Part shown: piece after piece, positions 7,506 to 16,609 of the stretch
Numbering within the stretch: the stretch's first letter is position 1
Layout of the letters: every line of letters starts with the position of its first letter
NCBI GenBank assembly: GCA_030537635.1
Contig: JAUNVM010000004.1
Location: 1 to 64,000 of the forward strand
Source of the DNA: Flaviflexus sp.
Lineage (GTDB): Bacteria; Actinomycetota; Actinomycetes; Actinomycetales; Actinomycetaceae
Reading direction: 5' to 3'
DNA: 64,000 nt
Notes under the pieces: model-generated
Told to the model about the DNA's origin: nothing
Seen by the model: the letters and a program-made list of their open reading frames with translations, nothing else
Database searches by the model: none
Translations under genes and position numbers: made by a program

Positions 7506-9034
7506 GAATCATTGGCACCGAGACCGAATTTGGAATCACCTCGGAAGTTCAGCCCAATCCCATCATGTCCTCGGCCCTGTTTGTCCAGGCGTATGCGGCC
7601 GACGGATCCGCCGCCCGCGGCGCTATCCGCTGGGATTATCGGGGCGAGGATCCGCTGCGTGACGCACGGGGCTTTTCCATGGATCGCGCGGCTGCCCACC
7701 CCTCTCAACTCACCGATGAGCCACTCGATGTCGAGGAGGTGGCCCGGCCCTCGGATGCTGAACTCAATCTGCCGCGTCCGGCCAATACGGTGCTGACCAA
7801 TGGCGCGCGGCTCTACGTCGACCACGCACATCCCGAATATTCGTCGCCCGAAGCCGCGGGTGTGGTCGAGGCGGCCCTCTACGATCGGGCGGGAGAGTAC
7901 ATTGCCCGGGAGGCCATCTCCGTGGCCGCCTCCAATGACGCCCTGGGCGTGTATAAGAACAATGTTGATGGCAAGGGCGCTTCCTACGGCAGCCACGAAA
8001 ACTATCTCGTGCGCCGCGATGCCGATCTTGATGATCTCGTCGGCCTCCTCATTCCCTTCTTCGTCACCCGGCAAATCCTCTGCGGGGCCGGCCGCGTGGG
8101 CATCGGCCCCGAGGGACAGCGCCCCGGATTCCAGATCTCCCAGCGCGCCGACTACATCGAAAACGATATCGGCCTGGAGACCACCTTCAATCGTCCCATC
8201 GTCAACACCCGCGATGAGCCGCATGCCTCGTCGACCTGGCGCCGGCTGCACGTCATCATTGGGGATGCCAACCAGTTCGATGTGTCCAATCTGCTCAAGC
8301 TTGGCACCACCTCGCTCGTGCTATGGCTGGCCGAAAACCTCGGCTCCCCGCTCGAGGCCGACGGTCTGCGGCTCGCTGATCCGGTGGATGCGGTGAGCCA
8401 GGTATCCCACGATCCCAGCCTCACCACCCGCCTCGACCTCAAGGCCGGCGGCTCCATGACGCCGATTGAGATTCAACGCGGCTACTACCAGATGTGCCGG
8501 GAGGCTAAGGAGGCCGCCGGGGAGCTCACCGAGGAAGATGAGCTCATCTTCTCCTGGTGGGACAAGATTCTCACTCTCCTCGCCACCGACATCGACTCGG
8601 CCGCCCCCTACGTCGAATGGGTGGGCAAGAAGGTGCTGCTGGAACAGATGGCGGCGCGCGGTGGTCTCGACTATTCGTCCACCAAGCTCAAGGCGCTTGA
8701 CTTGCAGTGGCATGATGTGCGGGTGGGGAAGAATCTCGTCGAGAGGCTCGCCCGGGCCGGGCGGGTGCACCGCCTGTTCAGTGACGCCGAGATTGCTCGG
8801 GCCGCCACCGAGGCGCCGAAGCACACCCGCGCCTATCTGCGCGGCAACATGATCGCCCACCACGCCGAGCGAGTCGTGGGGGCGGGATGGACATCGCTGG
8901 TGCTCGACCTGGGCAGGGAAGACCTGCTGCGGGTGACCATGATGGACCCGGGTGCCATGACCGCCGATGAGCTCGGCGACATCTCAAACTTCAACCATCT
9001 CACCGACATTCTGCAAGGAGTCACCGATGCCTAA
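7502..9034 (+). CDS. dop: deamidase/depupylase Dop
   Basis: Dop converts the C-terminal Gln of Pup to Glu and also removes Pup from substrates. It belongs to the carboxylate-amine ligase fold shared with PafA. The 510-residue product starts RIIGTETEFGI, has the Dop-specific inserted loop at about 38-80, and the active-site Asp107 in RLYVDHAHPEY. The start is a TTG overlapping the arc stop (TTGA), chosen because it lies directly before the conserved N-terminus; AAGGCAGG upstream could serve as the ribosome site. Its end overlaps pup by eight bases. Confidence 0.94.
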   Translation: MRIIGTETEFGITSEVQPNPIMSSALFVQAYAADGSAARGAIRWDYRGEDPLRDARGFSMDRAAAHPSQLTDEPLDVEEVARPSDAELNLPRPANTVLTNGARLYVDHAHPEYSSPEAAGVVEAALYDRAGEYIAREAISVAASNDALGVYKNNVDGKGASYGSHENYLVRRDADLDDLVGLLIPFFVTRQILCGAGRVGIGPEGQRPGFQISQRADYIENDIGLETTFNRPIVNTRDEPHASSTWRRLHVIIGDANQFDVSNLLKLGTTSLVLWLAENLGSPLEADGLRLADPVDAVSQVSHDPSLTTRLDLKAGGSMTPIEIQRGYYQMCREAKEAAGELTEEDELIFSWWDKILTLLATDIDSAAPYVEWVGKKVLLEQMAARGGLDYSSTKLKALDLQWHDVRVGKNLVERLARAGRVHRLFSDAEIARAATEAPKHTRAYLRGNMIAHHAERVVGAGWTSLVLDLGREDLLRVTMMDPGAMTADELGDISNFNHLTDILQGVTDA

Positions 9035-9206
9035 TCAGAAGCAGGTTCCCGGATCCGGGCCCACCGGCGAAGCCGGCCAAGAGCAGATCTCCGCCGCCCA
9101 CATCGAGCATGAGGGCCTCGACGCCCTCCTCGATGACATCGACGCGGTCCTCGAGGACAACGCCGAATCCTTCGTCCAGGGCTTCGTGCAAAAGGGCGGG
9201 CAGTGA
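9027..9206 (+). CDS. pup: prokaryotic ubiquitin-like protein Pup
   Basis: A 59-residue, acidic, Gln-rich small protein modifier. The C-terminus is Gly-Gly-Gln, so Dop must deamidate it to Gly-Gly-Glu before PafA can join it to lysines. The central segment from about 21 to 51 (HIEHEGLDALLDDIDAVLED) is the amphipathic helix that pairs with the ARC coiled coil. AAGGAG at 9015-9020 precedes the ATG. The start lies inside dop and the stop overlaps pafA (GTGA), leaving no room for prcB and prcA, which follow pup in mycobacteria. Confidence 0.96.
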   Translation: MPNQKQVPGSGPTGEAGQEQISAAHIEHEGLDALLDDIDAVLEDNAESFVQGFVQKGGQ

Positions 9207-10576
9207 TCCCTCCCCGCATTCTCGGCATCGAAACCGAATACGGTCTCGTCGCCCATGGGCCCGGGGCAAAAAACTGCACGCCGGAGGATGCGGCGCAAGC
9301 GCTGTTCTCTCGCGTCATGGAGCTCGCCCGGACCACCAACACCTTCCTTTCCAATGGTTCTCGGCTCTACCTTGACGTGGGCGCCCACCCGGAGTACGCG
9401 ACGTGCGAATGCACGACAATCGAGGATCTCGTCGCCCACGATCGCGCCGGCGAGATCATCTACCAGCAGATGGCGGACCGGGTGAATGAACAATTTGCCC
9501 AGGCCGGGCGTGGCAAGACATTGCACCTGTTCAAGAACAATGTCGATTCGCAGGGAAACTCCTACGGCTGCCACGAGAACTATCTGCTGCGCCGCCGCCG
9601 CGACTTCCGCCAGCGCGTCGAAAATCTCATTCCCCACTTCATCACCCGACAAATCTACGCCGGGGCCGGGATTATTCGGCGGACGGCAGCCGGCCCGGAA
9701 TTTGCGATCAGCCAGCGCGCGGACCAGATGTGGGATGCCGTCTCCTCGGCCTCCACCCGCTCCCGCCCCATCGTCAACACTCGCGATGAGCCGCACGGCG
9801 ACATCGATAAGTACCGCCGCATGCACGTCATCGTCGGGGATTCCAACATGTGCGAGGTGGCCACCGGGCTTAAGGTTGCCACCACCGAGATGCTTATCCA
9901 GATGATGGAAGACGGGGCGATCCTGCCCGATCTTGAGCTCGCCGATCCCATGCTCGCGATCCGCAACATTTCGCACGATCTTACTCTCACCGAGAAGGTC
10001 GAGCTCGCCTCCGGATCCACCGCGACCGCGATTGATATTCAACGCGCCTTCGCCGAAGCCGCCCACGCCCACTATGACAAGAAGGGCTACTTTGCCGACC
10101 TGGATCCGGTGCGGACCAAGCTCGCCACATTGTGGATTGACACCCTCGACGCATTGGCAGCCAAGGACGTCGACAAGGTGGCCACGACCATTGACTGGGT
10201 GGCCAAGTACCGCCTGTTGGAGCGATATCGCCAGCGTGCCGGGCTTGCCCTCGATCACCCGAAGATGCTCCGGCTCGAATATGCGTATCACGATATTTCG
10301 GAGCGCGATGGTCTCGCGATCTCCATGATGTCCTCGGGGCTGCTCGGCCGGCTCGTCACCGATGAGCAGATCGCCCACGCCGTCGATCATCCGCCGCACA
10401 CCAGGGCTCTGTTGCGCGGCCGCTTCGTTGCCGCCGCCTCGGCCGCCCGGCGGGACTACCTTGCCGATTGGACGAACCTTCGCCTCCTCGAGGTGTCCGG
10501 GGCTCGAACTGTCACCCTCGATGACCCGTTTGCGACCACCGATGATCGGGTCGATCAGCTGATGGAAGCCTTGTGA
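9203..10576 (+). CDS. pafA: Pup--protein ligase PafA
   Basis: PafA uses ATP to activate the Pup C-terminal glutamate and form an isopeptide bond with substrate lysines. The 457-residue protein begins with ILGIETEYGL and has the catalytic Asp58 in RLYLDVGAHPEY. It lacks the long loop that marks Dop. The GTG start overlaps the pup stop (GTGA) and the stop overlaps the next gene (GTGA). With arc, dop and pup in the same operon, the complete tagging machinery is present. Confidence 0.95.
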   Translation: MIPPRILGIETEYGLVAHGPGAKNCTPEDAAQALFSRVMELARTTNTFLSNGSRLYLDVGAHPEYATCECTTIEDLVAHDRAGEIIYQQMADRVNEQFAQAGRGKTLHLFKNNVDSQGNSYGCHENYLLRRRRDFRQRVENLIPHFITRQIYAGAGIIRRTAAGPEFAISQRADQMWDAVSSASTRSRPIVNTRDEPHGDIDKYRRMHVIVGDSNMCEVATGLKVATTEMLIQMMEDGAILPDLELADPMLAIRNISHDLTLTEKVELASGSTATAIDIQRAFAEAAHAHYDKKGYFADLDPVRTKLATLWIDTLDALAAKDVDKVATTIDWVAKYRLLERYRQRAGLALDHPKMLRLEYAYHDISERDGLAISMMSSGLLGRLVTDEQIAHAVDHPPHTRALLRGRFVAAASAARRDYLADWTNLRLLEVSGARTVTLDDPFATTDDRVDQLMEAL

Positions 10577-11478
10577 GGGCGATGTCGGGGGCGGCATTAG
10601 CCGCCATACTCGTGCTGACGGGCTGTGCAACGTCGGAGCCGCCGGAGGACAATCCCCTGCGGGTGGCCGGCGAGCTCGGCCATCCCGTCATCGTGGATAC
10701 GGCGCGCCCCGCGCCGAGCGAACCGACCGACGAGGTGGCGATCGTGGGGGAGGGCCGCCGTCTTGTGGACGGCAGTTACGTCCTCTACACGATCTCCTCC
10801 TTCGATGAGATGGGTAAGCCGCTCCTCAAAGACAATGCTCAGTTGCGTTCCGGCGTCATCAATGCCGACTTCCCCTACCGGGAGTCCGTCATTGATGCCA
10901 CCGAAGGCTCCCGCATCATCCTCACCCGGCCCCAGGACAACGGCGTCGAAACCATCATCATCGACTTGCTGCACACCCAGGCCTTCGGCACCTCCGAGGG
11001 CGCGCCCAAGGATATTTCCGTCACCACGGGTGATGATGGGGGGCCGATTCTCCAATCCGGGGTCCCCGTCGACTCGCTGTCCTCCTACGTTCTTATCCGC
11101 GGCGAGGGCGTGCAGATCGCCTCCGGCGATGCCGTTTATGCTCAGTACCAGGTGTATCGCGCCGAGGACGGCGAGCAGATCGACTCCACCTGGTCCGAGG
11201 GGCCGCGCCTTATTGACCTGTCCGGAGTCTTCCCCGGACTCGCCACGGCGGTCACCGATGCTCGCATTGGCTCCCGCCTCCTCGTCCTCGTGCCCGCCGC
11301 CGAGGCGCGCGGCACCGCCGACCTCGTCATCATCGTCGACCTCCTTGCCCGCGATGACACCCAGCAACCCACCGGGGACAAGCCGGCACCCAACGAGCCG
11401 GTAACCACCGAGCCGCCGTCGCCCACCGATCCGACCGATCCGGGCGACCCGGATGAGGCGCTCGACGACGCTTCCTAA
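10573..11478 (+). CDS. FKBP-type peptidyl-prolyl isomerase lipoprotein
   Basis: A 301-residue exported protein. A signal peptide ends in the lipobox LTGC with the lipidated Cys near residue 18. Two FKBP-like regions follow: a degenerate one at about 45-135 and a better one near 175-255 (SGDAVYAQYQVYR, then GLATAVTDARIGSRLLVLVP). A Pro/Thr/Asp-rich tail ends the protein. FKBP domains help prolyl isomerisation of secreted proteins. The GTG start overlaps the pafA stop, and this pairing with pafA is common in actinobacteria, although a functional link to pupylation is not established. Confidence 0.85.
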   Translation: MRAMSGAALAAILVLTGCATSEPPEDNPLRVAGELGHPVIVDTARPAPSEPTDEVAIVGEGRRLVDGSYVLYTISSFDEMGKPLLKDNAQLRSGVINADFPYRESVIDATEGSRIILTRPQDNGVETIIIDLLHTQAFGTSEGAPKDISVTTGDDGGPILQSGVPVDSLSSYVLIRGEGVQIASGDAVYAQYQVYRAEDGEQIDSTWSEGPRLIDLSGVFPGLATAVTDARIGSRLLVLVPAAEARGTADLVIIVDLLARDDTQQPTGDKPAPNEPVTTEPPSPTDPTDPGDPDEALDDAS

Positions 11479-11556
11479 CACACGCCAGGTTCGCACAGCG
11501 CCGTAGGTCCACGCATTGCCGCGAGTTGCCGCGAGAGCTGCGGTAAGTGCAGCGAT

Positions 11557-11585
11557 ATCCTGGGGCGCCAATCCCCAGGATTTCC
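11557..11585 (+). terminator. terminator of the arc-dop-pup-pafA-FKBP operon
   Basis: ATCCTGGGG (11557-11565) pairs with CCCCAGGAT (11573-11581) across a seven-base loop, followed by TTCC. The T-run is short. It lies 79 bases after the FKBP gene and before the convergent ctaA. Confidence 0.6.
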
Positions 11586-11713
11586 GAGGGAACTTAGACG
11601 ATCCTCGTGCGGTCCTCAGGGCGTTTCACTAGTGGCTGGCGGCGGGTGCGCCCGGGCTGCCGCATCCCAGGCGGTGCAGCCGGGAACGGATGATCGGTGG
11701 TGCCCGGCGGGCG

Positions 11714-12640
11714 TTAGTTGCCGGTGCCGCGGTCGGTGGCGCCGGTGCGGCTGAACAGCGAGCAGCAGGCGAAGGTGGCGGCGGTGGTGATCAGCGAGGC
11801 ACCGAGCAGGTGGAGGGCGACGAGCACGATCGGCAGCCCGAGAAAGTGCTGGGAGTAACCGATGGCACCCTCGAGGAGAAGCGCCCCGAAGAGCAGCTGC
11901 CACATGGTGACCGCCTTATCCCTGGCCGGGGTGGGCTCGTAGTTCCGCTCCCGGGCGGTGGCAAAAATGCCGAAGAGAGTGATGGCGAGGATGGACCAGG
12001 CGAGCAGGGAGTGGATGCGGGTGACGGCCACCGTGTCCATGGCCCAACGGTAGGGGGCGTCGGAATCCCCGGAGTGCGGGCCGGCCCCGGTGACGACGGT
12101 TCCCATGGTGACGAGGAGGGTTGCGTCCACCGCGAGCACGACGGCCAGTGCCTTGGCCGACGGAATAACGGGTAGGGGAGAGCTGTCGGGCCGGGGCAGG
12201 CGCCACAGGATGTAGGCGGAGATGGCGACGAGGGCGAGCGAGATGAGCATGTGGGAGCCGACAAAGGCCGGATGCAGGTCGAAGATGACGGACATGCCGC
12301 CGATTACGGCTTGAAGGATGATGCCAATGAGGGGCCACCACGACAGCTTCTTCATCGCCGGGCGGTTCTTTACCGGATCGCGTCGGTAGACGGCGACAAC
12401 GAGGGCGACGGCGATGATGATGAGGACGCCGGTGAGGGTGCGGTTGCCGAATTCAATGAAGGGGTGATAACTCGTTGCCTCGTGGAACTTCGGCGTGAAC
12501 TGGCCCGGCTCGCAATAGGGCCAATCCGAGCAGCCGAGCCCGGAGCCGGTGAGGCGCACGAGGCCGCCGGTGACGATGATAACGATCTGGGCGACGAGAT
12601 TGGCAATTGCCACTCGATAGGTGAGCTTATCGACGAACAT
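11714..12640 (-). CDS. ctaA: heme A synthase CtaA (COX15 family)
   Basis: CtaA oxidises heme O to heme A for aa3-type cytochrome oxidase and is a multi-pass membrane protein. The 308-residue product has about eight hydrophobic segments in two pseudo-symmetric halves. Likely heme-ligand His residues lie in SYHPFIEFGNR, GSHMLIS, RIHSLLAW and ALHLLGAS, and the first extracytoplasmic loop has a Cys pair (GCSDWPYC) as in bacterial CtaA. The ATG at 12640 is preceded by GGAG; the frame is open far upstream but that part overlaps the ABC permease. The gene implies aerobic respiration with heme A. Confidence 0.93.
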   Translation of the reverse strand: MFVDKLTYRVAIANLVAQIVIIVTGGLVRLTGSGLGCSDWPYCEPGQFTPKFHEATSYHPFIEFGNRTLTGVLIIIAVALVVAVYRRDPVKNRPAMKKLSWWPLIGIILQAVIGGMSVIFDLHPAFVGSHMLISLALVAISAYILWRLPRPDSSPLPVIPSAKALAVVLAVDATLLVTMGTVVTGAGPHSGDSDAPYRWAMDTVAVTRIHSLLAWSILAITLFGIFATARERNYEPTPARDKAVTMWQLLFGALLLEGAIGYSQHFLGLPIVLVALHLLGASLITTAATFACCSLFSRTGATDRGTGN

Positions 12641-12645
12641 GTCTC

Positions 12646-13371
12646 CTACTTCGAATCCCAGCGGAAGAACCTCGCCGCCGCCAGGCCTCCACCAATGGCC
12701 CAAACGGCGAGCACCGCCAGATGAGCCACCGGAAGCCCGCCCGCGTCCGCGATATCGCGCATGGCCTCGCCGAGCGCGCCGGAGGGAAGATAGCTGATGA
12801 TGGTGGACCAGATACCAGGATAGTCGTCCACGGGCAGAAGGAGGCCACCTCCGCCGGCGAGTGCCACCCACGCAATGTTGGCGAGCGCGAGCACCGCCTC
12901 GGGACGCAGGGTGCCGCCCAGCAGCAGGCCGAGGCCGAGGAAAGCGGCGAGGCCGAACAGGGCGGTGAGCAGGCCCGGCAGGATAACGCCGGAGGTAAAG
13001 CCGAGGCCGAGGGCAAGGCCGATAGCGGTGAGGACGATAAATTCGACGAGGGCGACAAGCCCGACGGCGAGCAGCTTGCCGGCCCACAGACCGCCCGGGC
13101 CGAGCGGGGTCGTGGACAGCATGCGCAGCACCCCGCTGCGGCGGTCGAAGGCGAGGGCGATGGCCTGGGAGGTGAACGCGGTCGAGGTCCAGGCGAGGGC
13201 GAGGCCGGAGGCGTAGGCGGCGGAGATACTCATCGGTGCGCCCCCGCCGGGCACGGGAACCTTGGCGAGAACGATCATGGCCAGGGCGGGAAGAATGATG
13301 TTGAGCAGCGCCTGCTCGCCGTGGCGCAAAATCATGCGGGTTTCGAAACGCGCCTGGGAGATGACCTTCAT
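12646..13371 (-). CDS. ABC-2 type exporter permease
   Basis: A 241-residue membrane protein with about six hydrophobic segments and an N-terminal cytoplasmic stretch. SGVLRMLSTTPLG is typical of the loop before the second helix pair in DrrB-like ABC-2 permeases. Its ATG overlaps the ATPase stop (ATGA), so the pair forms one exporter. Similar ATPase/permease pairs lie between ctaA and sufR in mycobacteria. The substrate is unknown. Confidence 0.85.
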   Translation of the reverse strand: MKVISQARFETRMILRHGEQALLNIILPALAMIVLAKVPVPGGGAPMSISAAYASGLALAWTSTAFTSQAIALAFDRRSGVLRMLSTTPLGPGGLWAGKLLAVGLVALVEFIVLTAIGLALGLGFTSGVILPGLLTALFGLAAFLGLGLLLGGTLRPEAVLALANIAWVALAGGGGLLLPVDDYPGIWSTIISYLPSGALGEAMRDIADAGGLPVAHLAVLAVWAIGGGLAAARFFRWDSK

Positions 13372-14297
13372 GACTCCTCCTTGACGACGTCGAAGTAGAG
13401 ATCCTCGAGGGTGCGCTGACGCAAGGCCACCTTGACCTCGTTCTCGCCCATCTCATCGAGGGCGTGAGCCACCCGCGCCAGGTGGGCGGGTGTGGCCCCG
13501 CCCGGAACCTCGATGAGCACGCTTTGCGGAGTTGCGGTGAGGCTGAACTCGGGTAGTCGGGCAGCCAGTGCCTCCATCGTGCCGGGCCTCCCGCCATCGA
13601 CCCAGATGGCGGGAACGCCGAGCAGGGAGTCGGCCGCGCCATCGGCCACCACCCGGCCCGCGCGCAAGACGATGACCTGATCCGCAAGCAGCTCGGCCTC
13701 CGCCATGAGGTGCGTGGTAAGAACGATCGTCATCCCATTGTCGGCCAGGGCGCGGATATAGGAGTGAATGTGCTGCCGGCTCGCCGGATCCAGGCCGGCC
13801 GAGGGTTCGTCGAGGAAGGCGAGCTCGGGGCGTCCGATCATGGCGCAGGCGAACGCGAGGCGTTGCCGCTGCCCGCCGGACAGGTGGCGGACCCGGGTTT
13901 TGGCTTCACCGGCGAGGCCGAGCTCCCCGAGTAGCTCGTCGACGGGGCGTGGATCGCGGTGCAAGGCCGCCACGTGGGCGAGTACTTCACGGGTGCCGGC
14001 CCCCATCGGGAGCCCGCCATCTTGCAGCATGACTCCCACGCGGTGGCGCAGGCTGCGGGAGGCGCGCGGCTCGCCGAGCACGGTGATGGTTCCGGCATCT
14101 GGGCTCCGCAAGCCCTCGCAGCATTCAACGGTGGTGGTTTTGCCGGCGCCGTTGGGGCCGAGGACCGCGGTGATCGAGCCGGGAGCGACTTCGAAAGATA
14201 CGTCGTCAACGACCCGGCGGCCGGAGTAGCTCATCACCAGGTTCTCAACGCGTAAGGCGGGACCTTGAGCCCGCGCGGGCAATGCTGCGTTAGTCAC
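13368..14297 (-). CDS. ABC exporter ATP-binding protein
   Basis: A 309-residue DrrA/CcmA-type ATPase. Walker A is GPNGAGKTT (about 48-56), the Q-loop is MLQDGG, the signature is LSGGQRQR, Walker B is LAFLDEP and the H-loop is TTHLM. The C-terminal 80 residues form the small regulatory domain common in multidrug or lipid exporters. The GTG start at 14297 has a TAGACT box six bases upstream and is therefore probably leaderless. It is divergent from sufR. Confidence 0.9.
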   Translation of the reverse strand: MTNAALPARAQGPALRVENLVMSYSGRRVVDDVSFEVAPGSITAVLGPNGAGKTTTVECCEGLRSPDAGTITVLGEPRASRSLRHRVGVMLQDGGLPMGAGTREVLAHVAALHRDPRPVDELLGELGLAGEAKTRVRHLSGGQRQRLAFACAMIGRPELAFLDEPSAGLDPASRQHIHSYIRALADNGMTIVLTTHLMAEAELLADQVIVLRAGRVVADGAADSLLGVPAIWVDGGRPGTMEALAARLPEFSLTATPQSVLIEVPGGATPAHLARVAHALDEMGENEVKVALRQRTLEDLYFDVVKEES

Positions 14298-14303
14298 CCT
14301 GTC

Positions 14304-14309
14304 AGTCTA
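14304..14309 (-). promoter_or_regulatory. -10 box of the ABC exporter-ctaA operon, leaderless
   Basis: Minus-strand TAGACT, then six bases (GACAGG), then the GTG start: the same layout and hexamer as upstream of the aldo/keto reductase gene. Confidence 0.5.
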
Positions 14310-14404
14310 AGTGAGAAACCCTACTAGCTCGCTACGCCACGGGAGGAATTGGCGACGAACCGCCATTCAGTGAGGAAAAACCGAGAATATCGTGAGCGGG
14401 CCGA

Positions 14405-14428
14405 CTTGCCAGAATGGATTTAAGCAAG
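14405..14428 (+). promoter_or_regulatory. inverted repeat upstream of sufR, candidate operator
   Basis: CTTGC at 14405-14409 and GCAAG at 14424-14428 are perfect half sites separated by 14 bases, 43 bases before the sufR ATG. SufR proteins usually autoregulate, so this is a reasonable operator candidate, but the site does not resemble a known actinobacterial SufR sequence that I can confirm. Confidence 0.3.
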
Positions 14429-14471
14429 GAGACTGTTGGGTAAAGGAAAGCCGAGTCGGAAGGAGGTTTCG

Positions 14472-15170
14472 ATGGCCGAGGAGACGAGTACGAGGGAGAC
14501 AATCCTCAATCTCATCGCCGAGCGGGGACCGGTTTCCGCCGCCCAGCTCGCCAAGGTTCTCTACCTCACTCCGGCAGCCGTCCGCCGGCATATTGCCGCT
14601 CTCGAGGAGGAGAATCTCATCGAGGTGCACACCCCGGCCGGCCCGACCGTGGCCAAGCGCGGACGCCCCGCGCGCCACTACGTGGCTACCGCCCAGGGGC
14701 GCTCCGAACTCACAAACACCTATTCTGACCTCGCCAACTCTGCGCTGGGCTTTATTCGCCAGCAGATGGGCGAGGAGAAGGTGGAGGAGTTCGCCAACGA
14801 ACGGATCACCCAGTTGGAGGACCGTTACGCGAGGGTTTTGCAGCAGGCCGGATCGGATCCGGCACGCCGCGCCCACGCCCTCGTGGCCGCTCTCAATGAG
14901 GATGGCTACGCGGCGACCCTGCGTTCGGTGGGGCCGCGCGGATTCGCCCTCCAGCTCTGTCAGGGGCACTGCCCCGTGATGGAAGTGGCTGGCCAGTTCC
15001 CCGAACTGTGCGAGGCTGAGACGCGCGCATTCTCTCGACTGCTTGGCGTTCACGTCCAGCGGCTCGCTACCCTGGCGAGCGGGGATCACGTGTGCACCAC
15101 CCATATTCCGCTTCTCATCCCATCTTCGCGCCGTCCCGAGCGGCGCGAGACTACGGAAGGAAATCTATGA
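14472..15170 (+). CDS. sufR: iron-sulfur cluster-sensing repressor SufR
   Basis: SufR is a winged-helix regulator that carries an Fe-S cluster and represses the suf operon when cluster supply is adequate. The 232-residue protein has an N-terminal helix-turn-helix (about 20-50, [19 protein letters not shown]) and a C-terminal cysteine set, Cys163, Cys167, Cys180 and Cys208, spaced like mycobacterial SufR. The ATG at 14472 has AAGGAGG at 14459-14465; an upstream ATG at 14436 lacks this. Its stop overlaps sufB (ATGA), so it is the first gene of the operon. Confidence 0.93.
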   Translation: MAEETSTRETILNLIAERGPVSAAQLAKVLYLTPAAVRRHIAALEEENLIEVHTPAGPTVAKRGRPARHYVATAQGRSELTNTYSDLANSALGFIRQQMGEEKVEEFANERITQLEDRYARVLQQAGSDPARRAHALVAALNEDGYAATLRSVGPRGFALQLCQGHCPVMEVAGQFPELCEAETRAFSRLLGVHVQRLATLASGDHVCTTHIPLLIPSSRRPERRETTEGNL

Positions 15171-16609
15171 CGCAGACACAGCCACAGAGTGTCGGCGAGC
15201 CGTTGTCTCAGGAGGAGACAATTGCGTCGCTTGGACACTATCGCTTCGGCTGGCATGACCCTGACGAGGCCGGCGAGAAGGCCCAGCGGGGCCTGAGCGA
15301 GGAGGTTGTTCGCAACATCTCTCAGCTGAAGGACGAGCCGGAGTGGATGCTCAAGCGCCGTCTCAAGGCACTGAAGATGTTTGACCGCAAGCCGCTGCCC
15401 ACGTGGGGTGCGGACCTGTCGGGCATCGACTTCGATCGGATCAAGTATTTCGTGCGCTCCACCGAGGAGCAGGCGACCTCCTGGGAGGACCTGCCCGAGG
15501 ATATTCGCAACACCTATGATCGCCTTGGCATTCCCGAGGCCGAGAAGCAGCGCCTCGTTGCCGGTGTGGCCGCTCAGTACGAATCCGAGGTGGTTTACCA
15601 CCAGATCCGCGAGGATCTGGAGCGTCAGGGCGTCATCTTCCTCGATACCGACACCGGGCTGCGTGAGCACCCGGAGATCTTTGAGGAATACTTCGGTACC
15701 GTGATTCCGGCCGGTGACAATAAGTTTGCCGCGCTCAATACGGCCGTGTGGTCCGGCGGTTCCTTCGTCTACGTTCCCAAGGGCGTGCACGTTGATATTC
15801 CGCTGCAGGCCTACTTCCGGATCAACACCGAGAACATGGGCCAGTTTGAGCGCACCCTCATCATCGCCGACGAAGGCTCCTACGTGCACTATGTGGAGGG
15901 CTGCACTGCCCCCATCTACAAGTCGGATTCCCTGCACTCGGCGGTCGTTGAGATCATCGTGAAGAAGGATGCCCGGGTGCGCTACACGACGATCCAGAAC
16001 TGGTCGAATAATGTCTACAACCTCGTCACCAAGCGCACGACGGTGGAAGAGGGCGGCACCATGGAGTGGATCGATGGCAACATCGGCTCCAAGGTGACGA
16101 TGAAGTACCCGGCTGTCTACCTCATGGGCGAGCACGCCCGAGGCGAGACCCTCTCAGTCGCCTTCGCCGGCGAAGGACAGCATCAGGACACCGGGTCGAA
16201 GATGGTGCACATGGCCCCCAACACCTCGTCTTCGATCGTCTCCAAGTCGGTATCCAGGGGCGGCGGACGCTCCTCCTACCGAGGACTCGTCCAGGTGCAC
16301 CCGGAGGCGAGCCATTCGAAGTCCAACGTGTTGTGCGATGCTCTGCTCGTCGACACGATTTCCCGCTCGGATACGTATCCGTATGTCGACGTGCGCGTCG
16401 ACGATGTGGAGATGGGCCATGAGGCCACGGTGTCGAAGGTGAGCGAGGATCAGCTCTTCTACCTGCAGTCGCGCGGGCTCGAAGAGACCGAGGCGATGGC
16501 CATGATCGTGCGTGGCTTCGTTGAGCCGATCGCCCGCGAGCTCCCCATGGAGTACGCCCTTGAGCTCAACCGACTGATCGAACTGCAGATGGAAGGGAGC
16601 GTCGGCTAA
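15167..16609 (+). CDS. sufB: Fe-S cluster assembly scaffold SufB
   Basis: SufB is the scaffold subunit of the SufBCD complex, on which Fe-S clusters are built from SufS/SufU-delivered sulfur. The 480-residue protein shows the beta-helix core and the C-terminal segment [22 protein letters not shown]... in which Cys and Glu residues support cluster assembly. No intein is present, unlike in M. tuberculosis SufB. The ATG at 15167 follows GGAAGG. It starts within the sufR stop and ends in TAATG with sufD. Confidence 0.96.
   Translation: MTQTQPQSVGEPLSQEETIASLGHYRFGWHDPDEAGEKAQRGLSEEVVRNISQLKDEPEWMLKRRLKALKMFDRKPLPTWGADLSGIDFDRIKYFVRSTEEQATSWEDLPEDIRNTYDRLGIPEAEKQRLVAGVAAQYESEVVYHQIREDLERQGVIFLDTDTGLREHPEIFEEYFGTVIPAGDNKFAALNTAVWSGGSFVYVPKGVHVDIPLQAYFRINTENMGQFERTLIIADEGSYVHYVEGCTAPIYKSDSLHSAVVEIIVKKDARVRYTTIQNWSNNVYNLVTKRTTVEEGGTMEWIDGNIGSKVTMKYPAVYLMGEHARGETLSVAFAGEGQHQDTGSKMVHMAPNTSSSIVSKSVSRGGGRSSYRGLVQVHPEASHSKSNVLCDALLVDTISRSDTYPYVDVRVDDVEMGHEATVSKVSEDQLFYLQSRGLEETEAMAMIVRGFVEPIARELPMEYALELNRLIELQMEGSVG

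Noticed and set aside
9027-9206. prcB/prcA proteasome genes near pup
   Set aside because: pup and pafA overlap directly, and none of the genes in the window has proteasome beta or alpha subunit motifs.
15167-16609. Intein in SufB
   Set aside because: Mycobacterial SufB often carries one, but here the frame is of normal length (480 residues) and no splice motifs are present.
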